Part shown: piece by piece, positions 34,573 through 46,154 of the stretch
Layout of the letters: the number at the start of each line of letters is the position of its first letter
How positions within the stretch are numbered: the stretch's first letter is position 1
Assembly: GCF_905147365.1 (NCBI RefSeq)
Contig: NC_056420.1
Coordinates: 13,464,001-13,528,000 of the forward strand
Origin: Aricia agestis
Taxonomy: Eukaryota > Arthropoda > Insecta > Lepidoptera > Lycaenidae
Direction of reading: 5' to 3'
Length of the DNA stretch: 64,000 nt
Position numbers and translations under genes: made by a program
The notes under the pieces: model-generated
Seen by the model: the letters and a program-made list of their open reading frames with translations, nothing else
What the model was told of the DNA's origin: nothing
Database searches by the model: none

Positions 34573-35149
34573 TACGATAAAAACACACGTCAAAGATGGA
34601 ATATTTTTCAGTCATTTCATACTTAATTAATTGTGTCGGTTAATTTTTTACGCTTTAACCACTAAACAGATTTCGATGATATTTGGTTTGAAGGTGCTGT
34701 AAGTCCTAGAAAAGTTTTTTTTTCTAAAAATGGGCACAATGATCTTTTAGTTATTTAATACTGATTCCATTTTAATATACTTCGTAATATTTTGGGTGGT
34801 ATGAGCTTAATTACTTACATTATTGTTTTAAAGCTATAAATTTTTATAACAACAAAATATTTACTAATAAAACATTGAACATAAAATTAAGGTTTCTATT
34901 ACAACTTAATCAACTCTATGTTTATATCGAAAAGTCGCCCATTCGGAAATAAATTACCCATTCCCGCCGCGTGACACGTAATAACTTCACGTCTGTTATG
35001 ACCTGTCAACCACCCGCTACTGTCAAACAACTGTCACCCGCTATGGCCTGTCAAATTCGTTATGAACCTGTCAAACCCGCGTCTCGCGCTTCGATAACCT
35101 ACGTGCTCGTGCTCGTTTACAGTCATTCGACCTTGGAGTTTTTATGTAA
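34573..35149. other. Unassigned DNA
   Basis: At 34970-35070 the motif GACCTGTCAAC recurs (TGTCAA-rich patch). No gene is supported. Confidence 0.35.
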
Positions 35150-35847
35150 TCCATACCAATATTATAAATGCGAAGGTGTGTCTGTCTGTCACCTTTTCAC
35201 TTTTGGTATGGATCCTGCATCGCGCTATCGAAGTTTTCTAAGAGTATACGACAGCAGACTGCTGCTGAATTGTATATCACGTAGGCTTCGGCCTTACCGA
35301 AGAAAACTCCTCGCTCGGTCGCAAGATTTTCCGGCAAGTCAGTAGTCGAATCGCCTGTCCAAGCCGAATCGCCACCCCATTTACACAGTTCTACAAAAAT
35401 CACTTGAGACTAGTTCATTCTACGTGAAAATGTCGCGTAAAATAGTCGCATTGCGTAGGGGCATTGACATCGTTCGACAATCCATTATTGGAGAAATAAT
35501 TGAACAATTAAAAAAATTAAGAAAAAGCTACTAGGTAAGGCTCTGTACACACAAACTATGTATTCGCAGCAAGCGATCGCTGGCGACTGAGCGTTTGCAC
35601 GGTCGATTTTATTCACCAGCCGCATGAGGCCGATGTCCGCGCGGAAAAGTCGGTTGGCAGTCTACTTTTGGGGCATGCGGCTTGAACCGCATGCGGCGTA
35701 GCCGAATTGCCATTTAGACAGTCGGTGCGGCTATAGTCACCCGTGTAAACCCCGCATTAACGGCCTGTACATAATATATCCCCATAGATATATGTATTTT
35801 ATTTATTTTATTATTCAGGAGAGAACGGAGTTGCGTACGTCATCTAG
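35150..35847 (+). mobile_element. Helitron-like element with atypical interior
   Basis: It begins TCCATACCAATATTATAAAT after A and ends GCGTACGTCATCTAG before T, so both ends fit the 18327 family. The interior is about 600 bp of unrelated, partly CpG-rich sequence. It may be captured DNA or later insertions. Confidence 0.55.
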
Positions 35848-35857
35848 TGTGTAAATA

Positions 35858-35887
35858 CTTTAAGTCTGACCAAGGTCAGACTTAAAG
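35858..35887. repeat. Perfect 14-bp palindrome arms
   Basis: CTTTAAGTCTGACC and its reverse complement are separated by AA. Confidence 0.9.
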
Positions 35888-36592
35888 ACAAACCCTTCAC
35901 AACTGTCGAGGTCAGGAAGGGTTAAATTATTATTCATAACATTATTCAAAGCGCGGCAGCGGGCAGCTGGTTCCGGACCGGCCAACTTTAAATTTAGTTA
36001 AAAACTTCTCCCAAGAATAAGATTGTTCTATACTTTTCCAGAATATTATAAAATAAAACGATTTGCCGCGCGAAAATGGTTTGCGGCGCGTATTAAGGAT
36101 TTTATAAGATACGTTTTAATATTTTATTATCTGTTGTAGCTCCTGCATTAAATATTGAAGTAAAATGGGTTTAGGGACCTACCAGACAGAGAGCGGTCAC
36201 GCGTTCATGCGTTCTGCGTTCGCATTCTGAGTTCGAGCGGTCAGTCACACGGGAGCAATTCTGACTTTGTGAGTATATCATGTAACGTAATACAAAACAA
36301 AGATTGCAAAACTGACCGCTTGAACGCTTGACCTTGACCGTTTTCTGAATCCCCTATCAACAAATGAAATTGACGCAAAACGCGCTTGCCAAAGAGTTAT
36401 AGAGTACTTTGAGTTAATCTATCTTGATATCAGAGTCTCCCTGTCGCATTGTTTAAAGTACCCCTTATGATTTACCGGTGATAAGGGAATATGGAAAACT
36501 ACAATCATGATTGTCATTTATCAATGTGGCAAACAACATTCCCCTTAGTTTAGTATGAATATCATTGTGCAATCATAACACGGAATAATATA
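35888..36592. other. Unassigned DNA, possible eroded MITE at 36175-36360
   Basis: GAGCGGTCACGCGTTCATGCG near 36195 and GACCGCTTGAACGCTTGACC near 36315 are roughly inverted. No clean ends were found. Confidence 0.3.
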
Positions 36593-36834
36593 CAGTGTGT
36601 AACAAAAATAAGTGATAATACTTTAGGGTAGGTTTGTAGAGAGTTCACTGTGAAAGTAGCAGCGCTGAAAGACGAAAAAAAATAATTCACTTTTGTATGG
36701 GCAAGCGTCACGAGTTTCCCCAAACAAAAGTGAAAAAAAATTTGGTCTTTCAGCGCTGCTACTTTCACAGTAAACTCTCTACAAGGAACACATACACACC
36801 CTAAAGTATTATCACTTATTTTTGTTACAGCCTG
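36593..36834. mobile_element. Mariner-like foldback MITE, best preserved copy
   Basis: CAGTGTGTAACAAAAATAAG at the left, inverse of CAGGCTGTAACAAAAATAAG at the right, with TA on both sides. The arms extend more than 100 bp and include GTGAAAGTAGCAGCGCTGAA. Confidence 0.85.
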
Positions 36835-36840
36835 TATATT

Positions 36841-37261
36841 ATAGTATTATAATATATTACCCGCCTTAAAGAAACATTATTATCTGTTTGATTTTAACTT
36901 TATAGGTATTTTGTAATAATAAACATTTAAAGTAAGTTTTATTTATGAAACATAAAAGATATACATTTTAAAATGCGTTCCGTATTCAAAGTTGTGTAAT
37001 GTGAATGTGTATGTTCTATTATTGCTAAAATCACGCTCATCCTATATTTCGAATATTGCGATGGTAAAAATATGAACAACTATGATATTTGTTTAATAAA
37101 ATGTTTTTTTAAGATAAATACTTTATCGCTGTAAATATATAAAAAAACAAACGTAGGCTACGTATTAAAATTGTTTCATTGTTTCAATCTTATTTTAAAA
37201 ATAAAACATTCAACATTAAGCCACGAATACATAATTTTACCAATCGCTTCTCACTTAATCA
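36841..37261. other. Unassigned AT-rich DNA
   Basis: No supported feature was found. Confidence 0.35.
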
Positions 37262-37440
37262 CTTATTCCACTTATCCTAGGAAGTCCTAGCTAGGATCCT
37301 AAAAAATTTAGTCAAGTGGAATAACATTTAGAAAGCTAGGATCCTAGCTAGGATCCTAACCTAGCTAGGATCCTAGCTTTCTAAATGTTATTCCACTTGA
37401 CTAAATTTTTTAGGATCCTAGCTAGGATAAGTGGAATAAG
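37262..37440. mobile_element. Near-perfect palindromic MITE
   Basis: CTTATTCCACTTATCCTAG at the left pairs with CTAGGATAAGTGGAATAAG at the right. Arms of about 85 bp contain repeated TAGCTAGGATCC. No target duplication is clear. Confidence 0.75.
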
Positions 37441-37582
37441 CGCTATATGCTGATCGCACATTAATTGTCAGCACCGTACGTGCCGTACGCGTCGAAATGT
37501 TACACGGGGCCTTGAATTCCGAGTTTAAAAAAAAAAGGTTTTTACTTTTACTAACACCCTTTTATTTCACTTCACAAAGACT

Positions 37583-37758
37583 AAAGGTGCCCAATACACA
37601 GGACAATTTGTCGTTTCGATCGATCGTCAAGAAAATCGTCCAATCGATCTTTTGAACGTAAAATCGTTTGCGATATTGCTACACACGTACAATTTGTCGT
37701 TCGATTTTAACATCGAGGAGATAAATCGTTACGATAATTGTCCCGTGTATGGCCTTTA
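37583..37758. mobile_element. Probable MITE at TA
   Basis: The ends AAGGTGCCCAATACACAGGA and (reverse) AAGGCCATACACGGGACAAT are inverted and preceded or followed by TA. The interior is rich in TCGAT/ATCGA. Confidence 0.55.
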
Positions 37759-37891
37759 GAAATTAGAACTTAAACGAGGAGATTTTATTTTACAAAAGAT
37801 ATGGTAATAAATGAGGAGAGGTTCCTCCAGTGAGGCGGCGAATATAGTGACAAGACTTAAGGTCTAGTCAGCTAAACACCGAACAAATTAA

Positions 37892-38029
37892 GGGTGTAAC
37901 AGAACGCAAAGCACAGTACACTAAATGCGGCGCGTACTTGCAGACGAATATGCGACGTTTCACATCATTTCATACAACGAATTCTAAAATGCGTTCGGCG
38001 CGTGCGTGCTGATAAATGTGCGATCACCT
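37892..38029. mobile_element. Possible piggyBac-like MITE at TTAA
   Basis: TTAA lies on both sides (37888-37891 and 38030-38033). The inverted ends are short (GGGTG / AGGTG). A fragment of the same family is at 20624-20680. Confidence 0.45.
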
Positions 38030-38099
38030 TTAATCACACAATACTCTACAAAATCACAACAGAACACGATTTTCCAGTGAAAAAACAACAAAAGGCGCC

Positions 38100-38220
38100 C
38101 AATTATAAAGACACCTGTCGCGATTCATCAAGATACCTGTCGCTGTCAAATTTGTTAAGAAGTGTCCCCGCCGGGGGACATCTGACCCCCCAGGGGGACA
38201 CCTGCCCCCCGACGAAATGA
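38100..38220. promoter_or_regulatory. Cluster of CACCTG/CATCTG E-box-like motifs
   Basis: ACACCTGTCGC, ATACCTGTCGC, GACATCTGAC and GACACCTGCC occur within about 110 bp, in a patch with CCCCCAGGGGG-type palindromes. It could bind bHLH or Snail-type factors, or be a repeat remnant. Confidence 0.2.
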
Positions 38221-38407
38221 AGTGTCGGTACGTGACTCCGAGGCGCCGATAAAATTACTCGACACTTACGCTACATTTTAAAGAGGGGAAATCTATACTG
38301 AAGATAACTGGCTGATCATTTCGGTGTTCGAGTGTGGAAAACTTGGATGGAATATTATTGAGACTTTTTATTAACCTTATTCCTTGCTCGTACTAAAAAT
38401 ATTATTA

Positions 38408-38728
38408 TCTCTTTAATATATAAAATTCTCGCATCACAATGTTAGATAGCGTAGGTACTCCTCCGAAACGGCTTTACTGATTTTAACCAAATTTTATATG
38501 CATATTCAGTGGGTCTGAGAATCGGCTACTGGGTACTTATTATATTGATGATGCATTTCTTGAATAAATAATAGTAAATTATTACAACTCGAGACTGACG
38601 GCGACCATTGTTCGTGCGACGGGATAGCGATGGACGTTGCCATGGTGACATACTTATTTAGTCACTTCAAAAAAATAATACGAGCGAAATACTTTATATG
38701 GCAAAGAAACGTTTGCCGGGACAGCTAG
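38408..38728 (+). mobile_element. Helitron-like element, complete
   Basis: TCTCTTTAATATATAAAATT follows A, and the element ends GTTTGCCGGGACAGCTAG before T. This is the reference for the palindromic pair at 27644. Confidence 0.75.
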
Positions 38729-38763
38729 TTTTAATATAAAATAACAATTGCCACAGTTATAAT

Positions 38764-38814
38764 GTTGTATTAAACTTAGTAAATGTAACCCACATTACCT
38801 AAGTTTAATACAAC
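38764..38814. repeat. Inverted repeat, 23-bp arms
   Basis: GTTGTATTAAACTTAGTAAA pairs with the reverse sequence ending at 38814, with one or two mismatches and a 5-base loop. Confidence 0.75.
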
Positions 38815-40257
38815 AACTCGGTAAAAATCATGTTTTGCTAAACATGAACAGTTTTATTGCATTATTGCGGCATACAATTTTACATTAATTTTAGTACATA
38901 ATGATTAATGACTAATTTCGATAAAATTGTTCCTTCTAAAAAAACTAGTAAAACAACAGAAATTGTGCAAAAAGACTTTTTTTTTAATTTAACTAGTATT
39001 AAGTAGTAACTTGTAAGCTGGCTAATACTAAAACCAAACCTTATGTATCTTCTATACCTACATGGACATTGCCATTTATAAAGAAAATAGGTAAAAACAT
39101 TTCGAAATTCAAAATACGAAGCTAGTTTTCAATTATTTCCGTGCTGTCTACGGACTCCATGCTGTCTACGGTTGGGGTAAGTGAGGCGTGTGCGATGACG
39201 TTTCCTCTGTGTTGTGCCAGCACTGCATGCCAACATTCAAATTCCTAAGTTCCTTGTTATTACGTAATATACTTGCAAGGAAGTGGTATTACATACACTA
39301 AAGATCTATAAAGGGATTTTAAAGACTTTATTCAAATATCCTGGTCAAAAAATAGGGACAGAAAAAAGGAAATGGCCAAAAAATTATAAATGAATTTTTA
39401 TTTTTCCTAATAGAGGCCTAAAGGCCGCAAGGACCGAAGCTGCTTATACGGTAAGATTGATGACATTCATATTATTTATTTAAACATACTTATTTCAATT
39501 AGATTGAAAAGTAATTTCAATCTGCCTTCAACTGCAATTTTTAACTGTTATCTACTATTTTAGTTCCGTTTCATTTTGATCAAAAATCAACAAAGCTTAG
39601 AACTTTCGTATTTTTCAGTCACAAAATAAATACAAAGGCATATTCTATTATATTATTAAAAAAAAAAATATAGTCCATGGCGTGATGGACTACAATTACT
39701 ACAATTAACCATTCGATCGCGTAGATAAATATAGATTGATAAATATAGATATAGATAATATTGTTGATAAATATAGATAATAATTATTGTTTCAATTATC
39801 CTTGGTGCGAAAAAAAATACAAACATAGCAAAAAAAAAAGGATATGGGCGCAGAGCCCATAGACGGCCTCAAATTTAATATATAAAAAAAATACAAAGGT
39901 GCTTTAATTTGTTCTTATTTGAATTAAGTAAACGTATAGATAAAAAAAGATTGGAGCCAAGTGTGTATGAGCACTCTAACCACGAACTCGCAACTCGCAA
40001 GGAAGTGTTCAATGTTTCTTTAGGAAAGTTTGGCTTCGAACTTCATTTTTTATTCTGTTTGAGGAGTCGTTTGTTGAGATGTGCTTCAATTTTTCCGTTG
40101 AAAATATTTTACGTGGCGCAGGAAATATGGTTTTATGTACTTGAAGAAAAATTTATAATATTCACATTTTCAGTTCATCTGTACGAGACTTTGCATGCGA
40201 TGTTAAGAAAAGAAATACTAATTTATAAACCGAAGAAAGAAAAATTATGTTAAAAAT
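38815..40257. other. Unassigned AT-rich DNA
   Basis: Short ATAAATATAGAT tandem units lie at about 39725-39780, and a TATGGGC-GCAGA-GCCCATA hairpin at about 39842. The 114-codon plus ORF at 39909-40253 is not recognisable. Confidence 0.4.
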
Positions 40258-40778
40258 AATCGGTCAAGTGCTAGTCGGACTCGCGCACGAAGGGTTCCGT
40301 ACCACTATACAGCAATAATCGGCCAAGTGCGAGTCGGACTCGCGCACGTAGGGTTCCGTACCATTATAGAGCAAAATTAGGCCAAAAATTGTGTTTTTTT
40401 TGTATGAGAGACCCCCTTAATTTTTTATTTTATTTTATTATTTTTATTAATTATTATTGATTTAATAATTAATATAGAGCACATAATATAATCAAACACT
40501 TTGTGAAAATTTCAAAAGCCAACCTGTTACCATTATTGATATCGGGCAAAAAATGTTTAAAAATCACGTTTATTGTATGGGAGCTCCCCTTAAATATTAA
40601 TTTTATTTTGTTTTTAGTATTTGTTGTTATAGCAGCAACAGATATACACAATCTGTGAAAATTTCAGAAGTCTAGCTATAGCGGTTCTTGAGATACAGCC
40701 TGGAGACAGACAGACGGACAGACATCGAAGTCTTAGTAATAGGGTCCCGTTTTTACTCTTTGGGTACGGAACCTTAAA
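40258..40778 (+). mobile_element. Dispersed retro-repeat with duplicated 59-bp head
   Basis: AATCGGTCAAGTGCTAGTCG at 40258 and AATCGGCCAAGTGCGAGTCG at 40317 are head copies. The end carries GACAGACAGACGGACAGACA and GGGTACGGAACCTTAAAAA. I know this as a common lepidopteran repeat, but its class (SINE or LINE tail) is uncertain. Confidence 0.6.
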
Positions 40779-41799
40779 AACGACCGTTGTTTCCGTTGAG
40801 GATGATTTTCATACAGATTTTTTTCTATAGCTTGGCTAATATAGCCTAAATCGAGTCCTGAATTTGAATCTTGGTTTTGGTGGCCAAGATTCAAAATCAA
40901 AAGGCCACTAGGCCACGGATGATCTCCCTAAAACATCATTACTCAAAAGATTACGTCACAAGCAGATACTCAATGTTAAATTACGGAACCCTGAAAACAG
41001 CATAATTAAACCGAAAAAAACAACTCACAAAACCTTAGATAAACTAAAGCATTTCAAATTATAATGAATCTACGTTATACAATAAAAGAACAAAATTAAG
41101 AAAACAAAACGAGAGGGCAATCCCCGAGCTAGGTACATTAGAAGCGTAGTTTTTGTTTGTATATTTTAAACTTGTAAAAATGGAAGTTCTCGCAGCTCCT
41201 GAAAGGGTTTTTGTTGAAACGAAAGTTGATAGCTCCAGTGTTTGCCCGTAAAAGAGGTTCTTCAGTTAGTTTGCAGGTTATTCCCAACTTTAAACTGTCT
41301 GGTTTATTGTCTTGTTTGCGGGATTCCAGGTAATGATATTATAGACTTCTGGCAAAGATTTTAAAACTAAGGATGTGCTAGGTACAGTAAAAATACTTTA
41401 TGCAAGATAAAATTGTAGATAACTCTTCGGACAACTTAACTATCAGAATATGACGAGTTTTCTATTTGCATAACTGTTCTCTACCTTAATATTCTTTAAA
41501 AATCCTGAAAAAATACTCGAGCAAGCTATATCCCCAGACATCATTAAACCGAATAGTCTTTCTCGGGTTTTCATCCGGAATAATACAATACCTCCATTCA
41601 AATATGCACCCCCGTACAAAAAATACTTCCGCGTAATTGTGCACAGACAACATCTTAATTTGTTTGCTGTTTATTATTCAGGGAGTATGTGAAAACACTT
41701 GCAAACGTACAGGGGATTAGGGGAGCGATACCCTCTTTTGATGAGCCGTACACTCTTTCCCCATCCCCGTTCCCTCTTACCCCTCAGCTATTTTAAACA
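40779..41799. other. Unassigned DNA
   Basis: No supported feature was found. Confidence 0.35.
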
Positions 41800-42240
41800 A
41801 TCTGCGAGCCGTCTACATTCGGCTCACGTTTAGCTTGATTGTTTGATCCGGAGCCTCACGAGTAATGTATGCGATGGGCCCTCTAACTTTTAATGTGCGT
41901 TGTTCGCACGCATTCCGAATAATACCGCCGCCAGGGTTGCCTCTTGCCGGATTATGATCACAGCAACTCGGAAACGAATCGTATCGAATCGAGCCATATT
42001 TGTTTGTATGATGCTCCCTGCAACGCACACTAATCGGAATCGTAACAACATACTCTCGAACCACGCTTACGACTCGGTAGTCGGTATCCCCGCGTTTACG
42101 ACTCGGCATCCCAGCGCGCAGCTCTTGCTACTTGTCTAACCGTGCTCCTGCACCTGTCACAATTAACTTCTAGCGTCAGCCAGCGGTCAGCAAGCCGTCA
42201 GCGCGTTCTCGCCTTCTCCTAGCCGTAGACCGTAGTAGTA
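41800..42240. other. CpG-rich island in AT-rich surroundings
   Basis: GC and CpG are clearly higher than in the flanks. There are repeated TACGACTCGG and GTCAGC motifs and weak inverted ATTCGATACGATTCG sequences. It could be a noncoding first exon or promoter (of the minus-strand gene, for instance) or an unrecognised element. The minus ORF there has no domain. Confidence 0.3.
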
Positions 42241-43574
42241 AGCCTTAGATTGACAAAGAGGAGATAGGGTGATAATCCTTTTTCCAGTTTATATGTTTTT
42301 TTTGCGAATTTTTCAGAGTGGCAGCCCTGGGGCTCCCACATAATGAACGAAACGTAAACCCATTTGGTAATGGAGATTAGGGAGCTTGAAAAATTAGAGC
42401 CCGAAATCGGTTTCAACGTTAATTTGTTGCGGTAGAATACGGTCCTATTGTGATCATTAAGATGGGTGAGTTTGGCCGTTCCGTAGAAAAATTTCAATCT
42501 AAATAACTTAGAATTTTGACCCTTCTTTTTGCAATTCATGCAAATTCATCTTTGTTCTGATGTAACGAGGGACTTGGAAAGTTCTGGGGTAAATTTTGGT
42601 GAAAACAGTAGCATCAAGACAAAAGGGTTCACATCACACATTGAGAAGAGTTAAAACAATGAGACAATAATATGATGAAACCGGTGTGTAAGCTAGAAGA
42701 AATACGTCTATAATCGAAATGATAAGACGGGACACACCATTTTGTAGAAAGTATTGTGAATGAAAAGTCAATGTTTTTGTTAAGTCACACACCTGATTTA
42801 AAACTTTTAAATTAAAAGTTATTTTACAGTATACAGTATACAGTATACAGTTTTACAATATAAGTTAAGTTACAGTAGCGGCATAGTGCACTTTCTTTGG
42901 GATAGGATAAAAATATGTTAAACACGTGATCTGATCTAAAATATGTAAGAAGTTGGCAGAGTAGATCGTCGGCGTAGGAGAAGTACTCTCTTTCAAATGC
43001 GTTACAAAATGTATGCCTGCCGTTTCTTCATCTCTTCTGTCGTCACCCACGTTATTTTTTGTACGGAACCACGTATACAAACTCCAACTCGCGCCGGGCG
43101 ACCCGACCCCGCAATATCAGACGCCGCGGAGCGTTTCATTTGAATAAAGTTCGGTCGGCGGATTATTTTTGTATTTTGTTTTAATTTGTCGCTCGCCCAT
43201 GGAGGGTGCATTATAACTCCCATTTAATGCCATTACTTCCGCATCCTGGCTTCTCTTTTTGAGATATCTATTGGTGGACGAGGATTTTCACAGTTTTAAA
43301 CGTGATTGAAATCAAAGCACACATTTTATTGAACGTATTAGATATAACGCGAAAAAACTTTTAATATAACGTTCCGTCTGACTGTCTGTTGCTTTACTCT
43401 TAAGCAAAGCCGCTTTAGATGAAACTTCATTGAAATAATTTTAATCCCAAAAAAGTACAATGCATAGTTTTTTTTTTTTGCGGAATTTACATACATTTTG
43501 TTACTAGCATTAGGTTGTTGTTACCAATCTTGTTACCTTTATGTCTTTGTTTCTGATCTTTTGATTTTCTGATC
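42241..43574. other. Unassigned DNA
   Basis: A (ACAGTAT)n run lies at 42826-42850 and a GC-rich patch at 43080-43135. No exon could be modelled. Confidence 0.35.
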
Positions 43575-43740
43575 TCAATTACATAATACGGACGCTCGTA
43601 CGGTGAAGGAAAACATCGTGAGGAAACCCGCACATAGTTGGTCCCAGACGTATTGACTATTTCTTTCCTCTGGAGGCCGACTATGATGCGAGAATGCCGT
43701 ATGCGCTTGGGCAACCATAGGACATTTAAGAGGATACACC
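43575..43740. mobile_element. Probable LINE-derived fragment
   Basis: CGGTGAAGGAAAACATCGTG plus AGGAAACC is a sequence I associate with dispersed lepidopteran LINE copies. No ends or ORF could be defined. Confidence 0.4.
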
Positions 43741-44518
43741 AGGGGCTAGAGAAATGAAAAAAAAGTACGTGCAATATCTATAGCTGTCCCTTACCTCAAG
43801 CCTATACCGCAGAACGCGATAGAGACAACTGCAGAAAATCAACGATTCGTTGTGCCCTGATTCCTTCTCCAAAACTTAACCGATTTAAGTACTTTTTTCA
43901 TTAAAGATTAAAGAAAAGCTGGAGCTGTGTTCCTATGTTTTTTTTTGCATAATATAGCCAAATCTGTTTTCTGGATGTTTGAACACAGCGGAAAATCTGG
44001 CCATTTTTTTGGGTTTTTGAACGTTCATATCTTATTTAATAATTAAATTATGAAAAAAAAGAAAACATAAGGACATTGTACTAGTGGACGGCCACTAATT
44101 ATTTCAGATAGATATTCAGGAAAAAAATTATAGCTCTACTAGCATTATCTAGGGAGGAAACAACGTTTGTATAAAAAGGGCGGTGTGGACTCCTCTTAAA
44201 ATATTTTCCCAGGCACTACAGTATTTGAGGAGTGGTTACTTCGCTCTGAAAAATACTGTATATATTATCCATAACGGATGTAAAGGCCTAGTTTATGTCT
44301 TTGTGATTTTCTATCGATTAACTTCAATTATTTACAGTAAGTAAAGACTTAAATCCTATCACATCGAGATAACAGCTGACGAGTGACGAGTGGGCGACTC
44401 AATCTTGTTAAAATTAATAATTCAGCTTAAAGCGCTTTCGCGCTGATTAATGTACCGGTATTAAGCCTCTTGACGAGCAGAATTCTTACTTTATAGTTTA
44501 AATATTCATGCGAAAGTG
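43741..44518. other. Unassigned DNA
   Basis: No supported feature was found. Confidence 0.35.
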
Positions 44519-44844
44519 TTTTTTTTAATGAAATAAGGGGGCAAACGAGCAAACGGGTCACCTGATGGATAGCAACTTCCGTCGCCCATGGACACTCGCA
44601 GCATCAGAAGAGCTGCAGGTGCGTTGCCGGCCTTTTTAGAGGGAATTAGGTAATAGGGGAGGGTAGGGTTGGAAAGGGAATAGGGGAGCGTAGGGAAAGG
44701 AATAGGGTAGGGGATTGGGCCTTCGGTAAAGTCACTCACTCGGCGAAACACAGCGTAAGCGCTGTTTCACGCCGGTTTTCTGTGAGAACGTGGTATTTCT
44801 CCGGTCGAGCCGGCCCATTCGTGCCAAGTATGGCTCTCCCACGT
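44519..44844 (-). mobile_element. SINE C copy, reverse
   Basis: The order poly(T), LINE-type tail, GGGTAGGG minisatellite and head ending GGCTCTCCCACG is as in the other copies. Confidence 0.85.
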
Positions 44845-44962
44845 ATACATTATATTGATAACATTCAACGCGGTACGGACTAGTGTTGAATCGTTCAGTG
44901 GCTTTAATATATTTTGTAGCTTGAAATATCAAAGAAGCCCAGATTCTACTATATTATTGCAA

Positions 44963-45296
44963 CGAGTTTTTGCCCGCGGCTTCGCTCGCGTTAAGAAGTA
45001 TTATTATATACTTTACAAACTTTCATACTCTATTTGAACCCCTTGGGGGTAGAGTTTATCAAAATCCTTTCTTAGCGGATGCCTACGTCGTAACATTAAA
45101 CTCAAAGGTGACTGACTGACTAATTGACAGTGATCTATCAACGCACAGCCCAAACCACTGGACGGATCGGGCTGAAATTTGGCATGCAGGTAGCATGCCA
45201 AATTTCAGCCCGATCCGTCCAGTGGTTTGGGCTGTGCGTTGATAGATCACTATGTCAATTAGTCAGTCAGTCACCTTTGAGTTTTATATATATAGA
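44963..45296 (-). mobile_element. Helitron-like element with internal inverted duplication of its 5' end
   Basis: The reversed 3' end CGAGTTTTTGCCCGCGGC (CTAG changed to CGAG) follows A. The reversed 5' end ATATATATAGA precedes T. Same family as 52603 and 62182. The 5' part is present twice in opposite directions. Confidence 0.75.
45098..45284. repeat. Near-perfect 90-bp palindrome with 5-bp loop
   Basis: Arm 45098-45187 and arm 45193-45284 are reverse complements apart from a 2-base indel. The centre reads GCATGC-AGGTA-GCATGC. Confidence 0.9.
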
Positions 45297-45353
45297 TGAT
45301 TATTCCAATGCAGTGTTACTGGAATAATTTAGAAGGGTACAAATACACACATA

Positions 45354-45577
45354 CAAGGTGTAAGAAAACTAAGCTTAAGGGCGTGTCTCCCTTATGTAGA
45401 GTTCACAGTGGCTGTGCTGAACGAGTACTTCTGATTTGTATGAGCAAGCGTCCCCATGTCATGATTTTTTCCATACAAAGATGAAAAAAAGTTACTCTTT
45501 CAGCACTGCTGCTGTAACAGCGAACTCTATATAGGGTGCCCATATAAAGTATTATCACATAGTTTTGTTACACCCTG
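45354..45577. mobile_element. Mariner-like foldback MITE
   Basis: The ends CAAGGTGTAAGAAAACTAAG and (reverse) CAGGGTGTAACAAAACTATG are flanked by TA. Same family as 36593 with a more diverged left arm. Confidence 0.75.
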
Positions 45578-45746
45578 TATATAATAGAAAATTGAAAAGT
45601 CACTTGGGGGCGCTGCGTGAAACTAATTTTGGTTTCACCATTACGCATAGATATGTCGCATTTTACGTTTCCTTCCGGAACTAAACCTTAGACTTGTGGC
45701 GGTACCCACAATTCGCCTAACATTCCTACATCGCGCTATCGCTATA

Positions 45747-45911
45747 CAAGATGTTAGTGTAAATACCGTTATCCTTGAAACCATAAAATGAGCCCGTCAA
45801 AATGAACAATTTTTTTTTGACTTTCCAGCATTGTTCTCATAAAAAAAGTTGTTCATTTTGACGGGCTTATTTGATGGATTCAAGGATAACGGTGTTTACA
45901 CTAACACACTG
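45747..45911. mobile_element. Foldback MITE at TA, 165 bp
   Basis: CAAGATGTTAGTGTAAATAC pairs with (reverse) CAGTGTGTTAGTGTAAACAC. Arms include CCGTTATCCTTGAA and GAGCCCGTCAAAATGAACAA. TA is on both sides. Confidence 0.8.
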
Positions 45912-46154
45912 TATATACTCAAATAAAACTAGCCGGTTATTCAGTGCAGAGCAACGTGCAGAGTAGTTTATTTCAAATTGACACATTACAACAGGAGACA
46001 CACAGAATATATATTAGACATTGCAATAGAGTAAAGACGAGGTATAGACACAGTCAGTTTCTCAAATGTGACGTGATGTGACAAAACAGATGGCGTTAGC
46101 ATGTACATTTTAACTTATCATTTTTGATACTAACTGACATATACGACAGCTGAA

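Noticed and set aside
39909..40253. 114-codon plus-strand ORF
   Set aside because: No recognisable domain, no start context or splice signals, and AT-rich low-complexity surroundings; length is within chance.
41813..42109. 98-codon minus-strand ORF in the CpG-rich block
   Set aside because: No domain or codon pattern; high GC alone lengthens ORFs.
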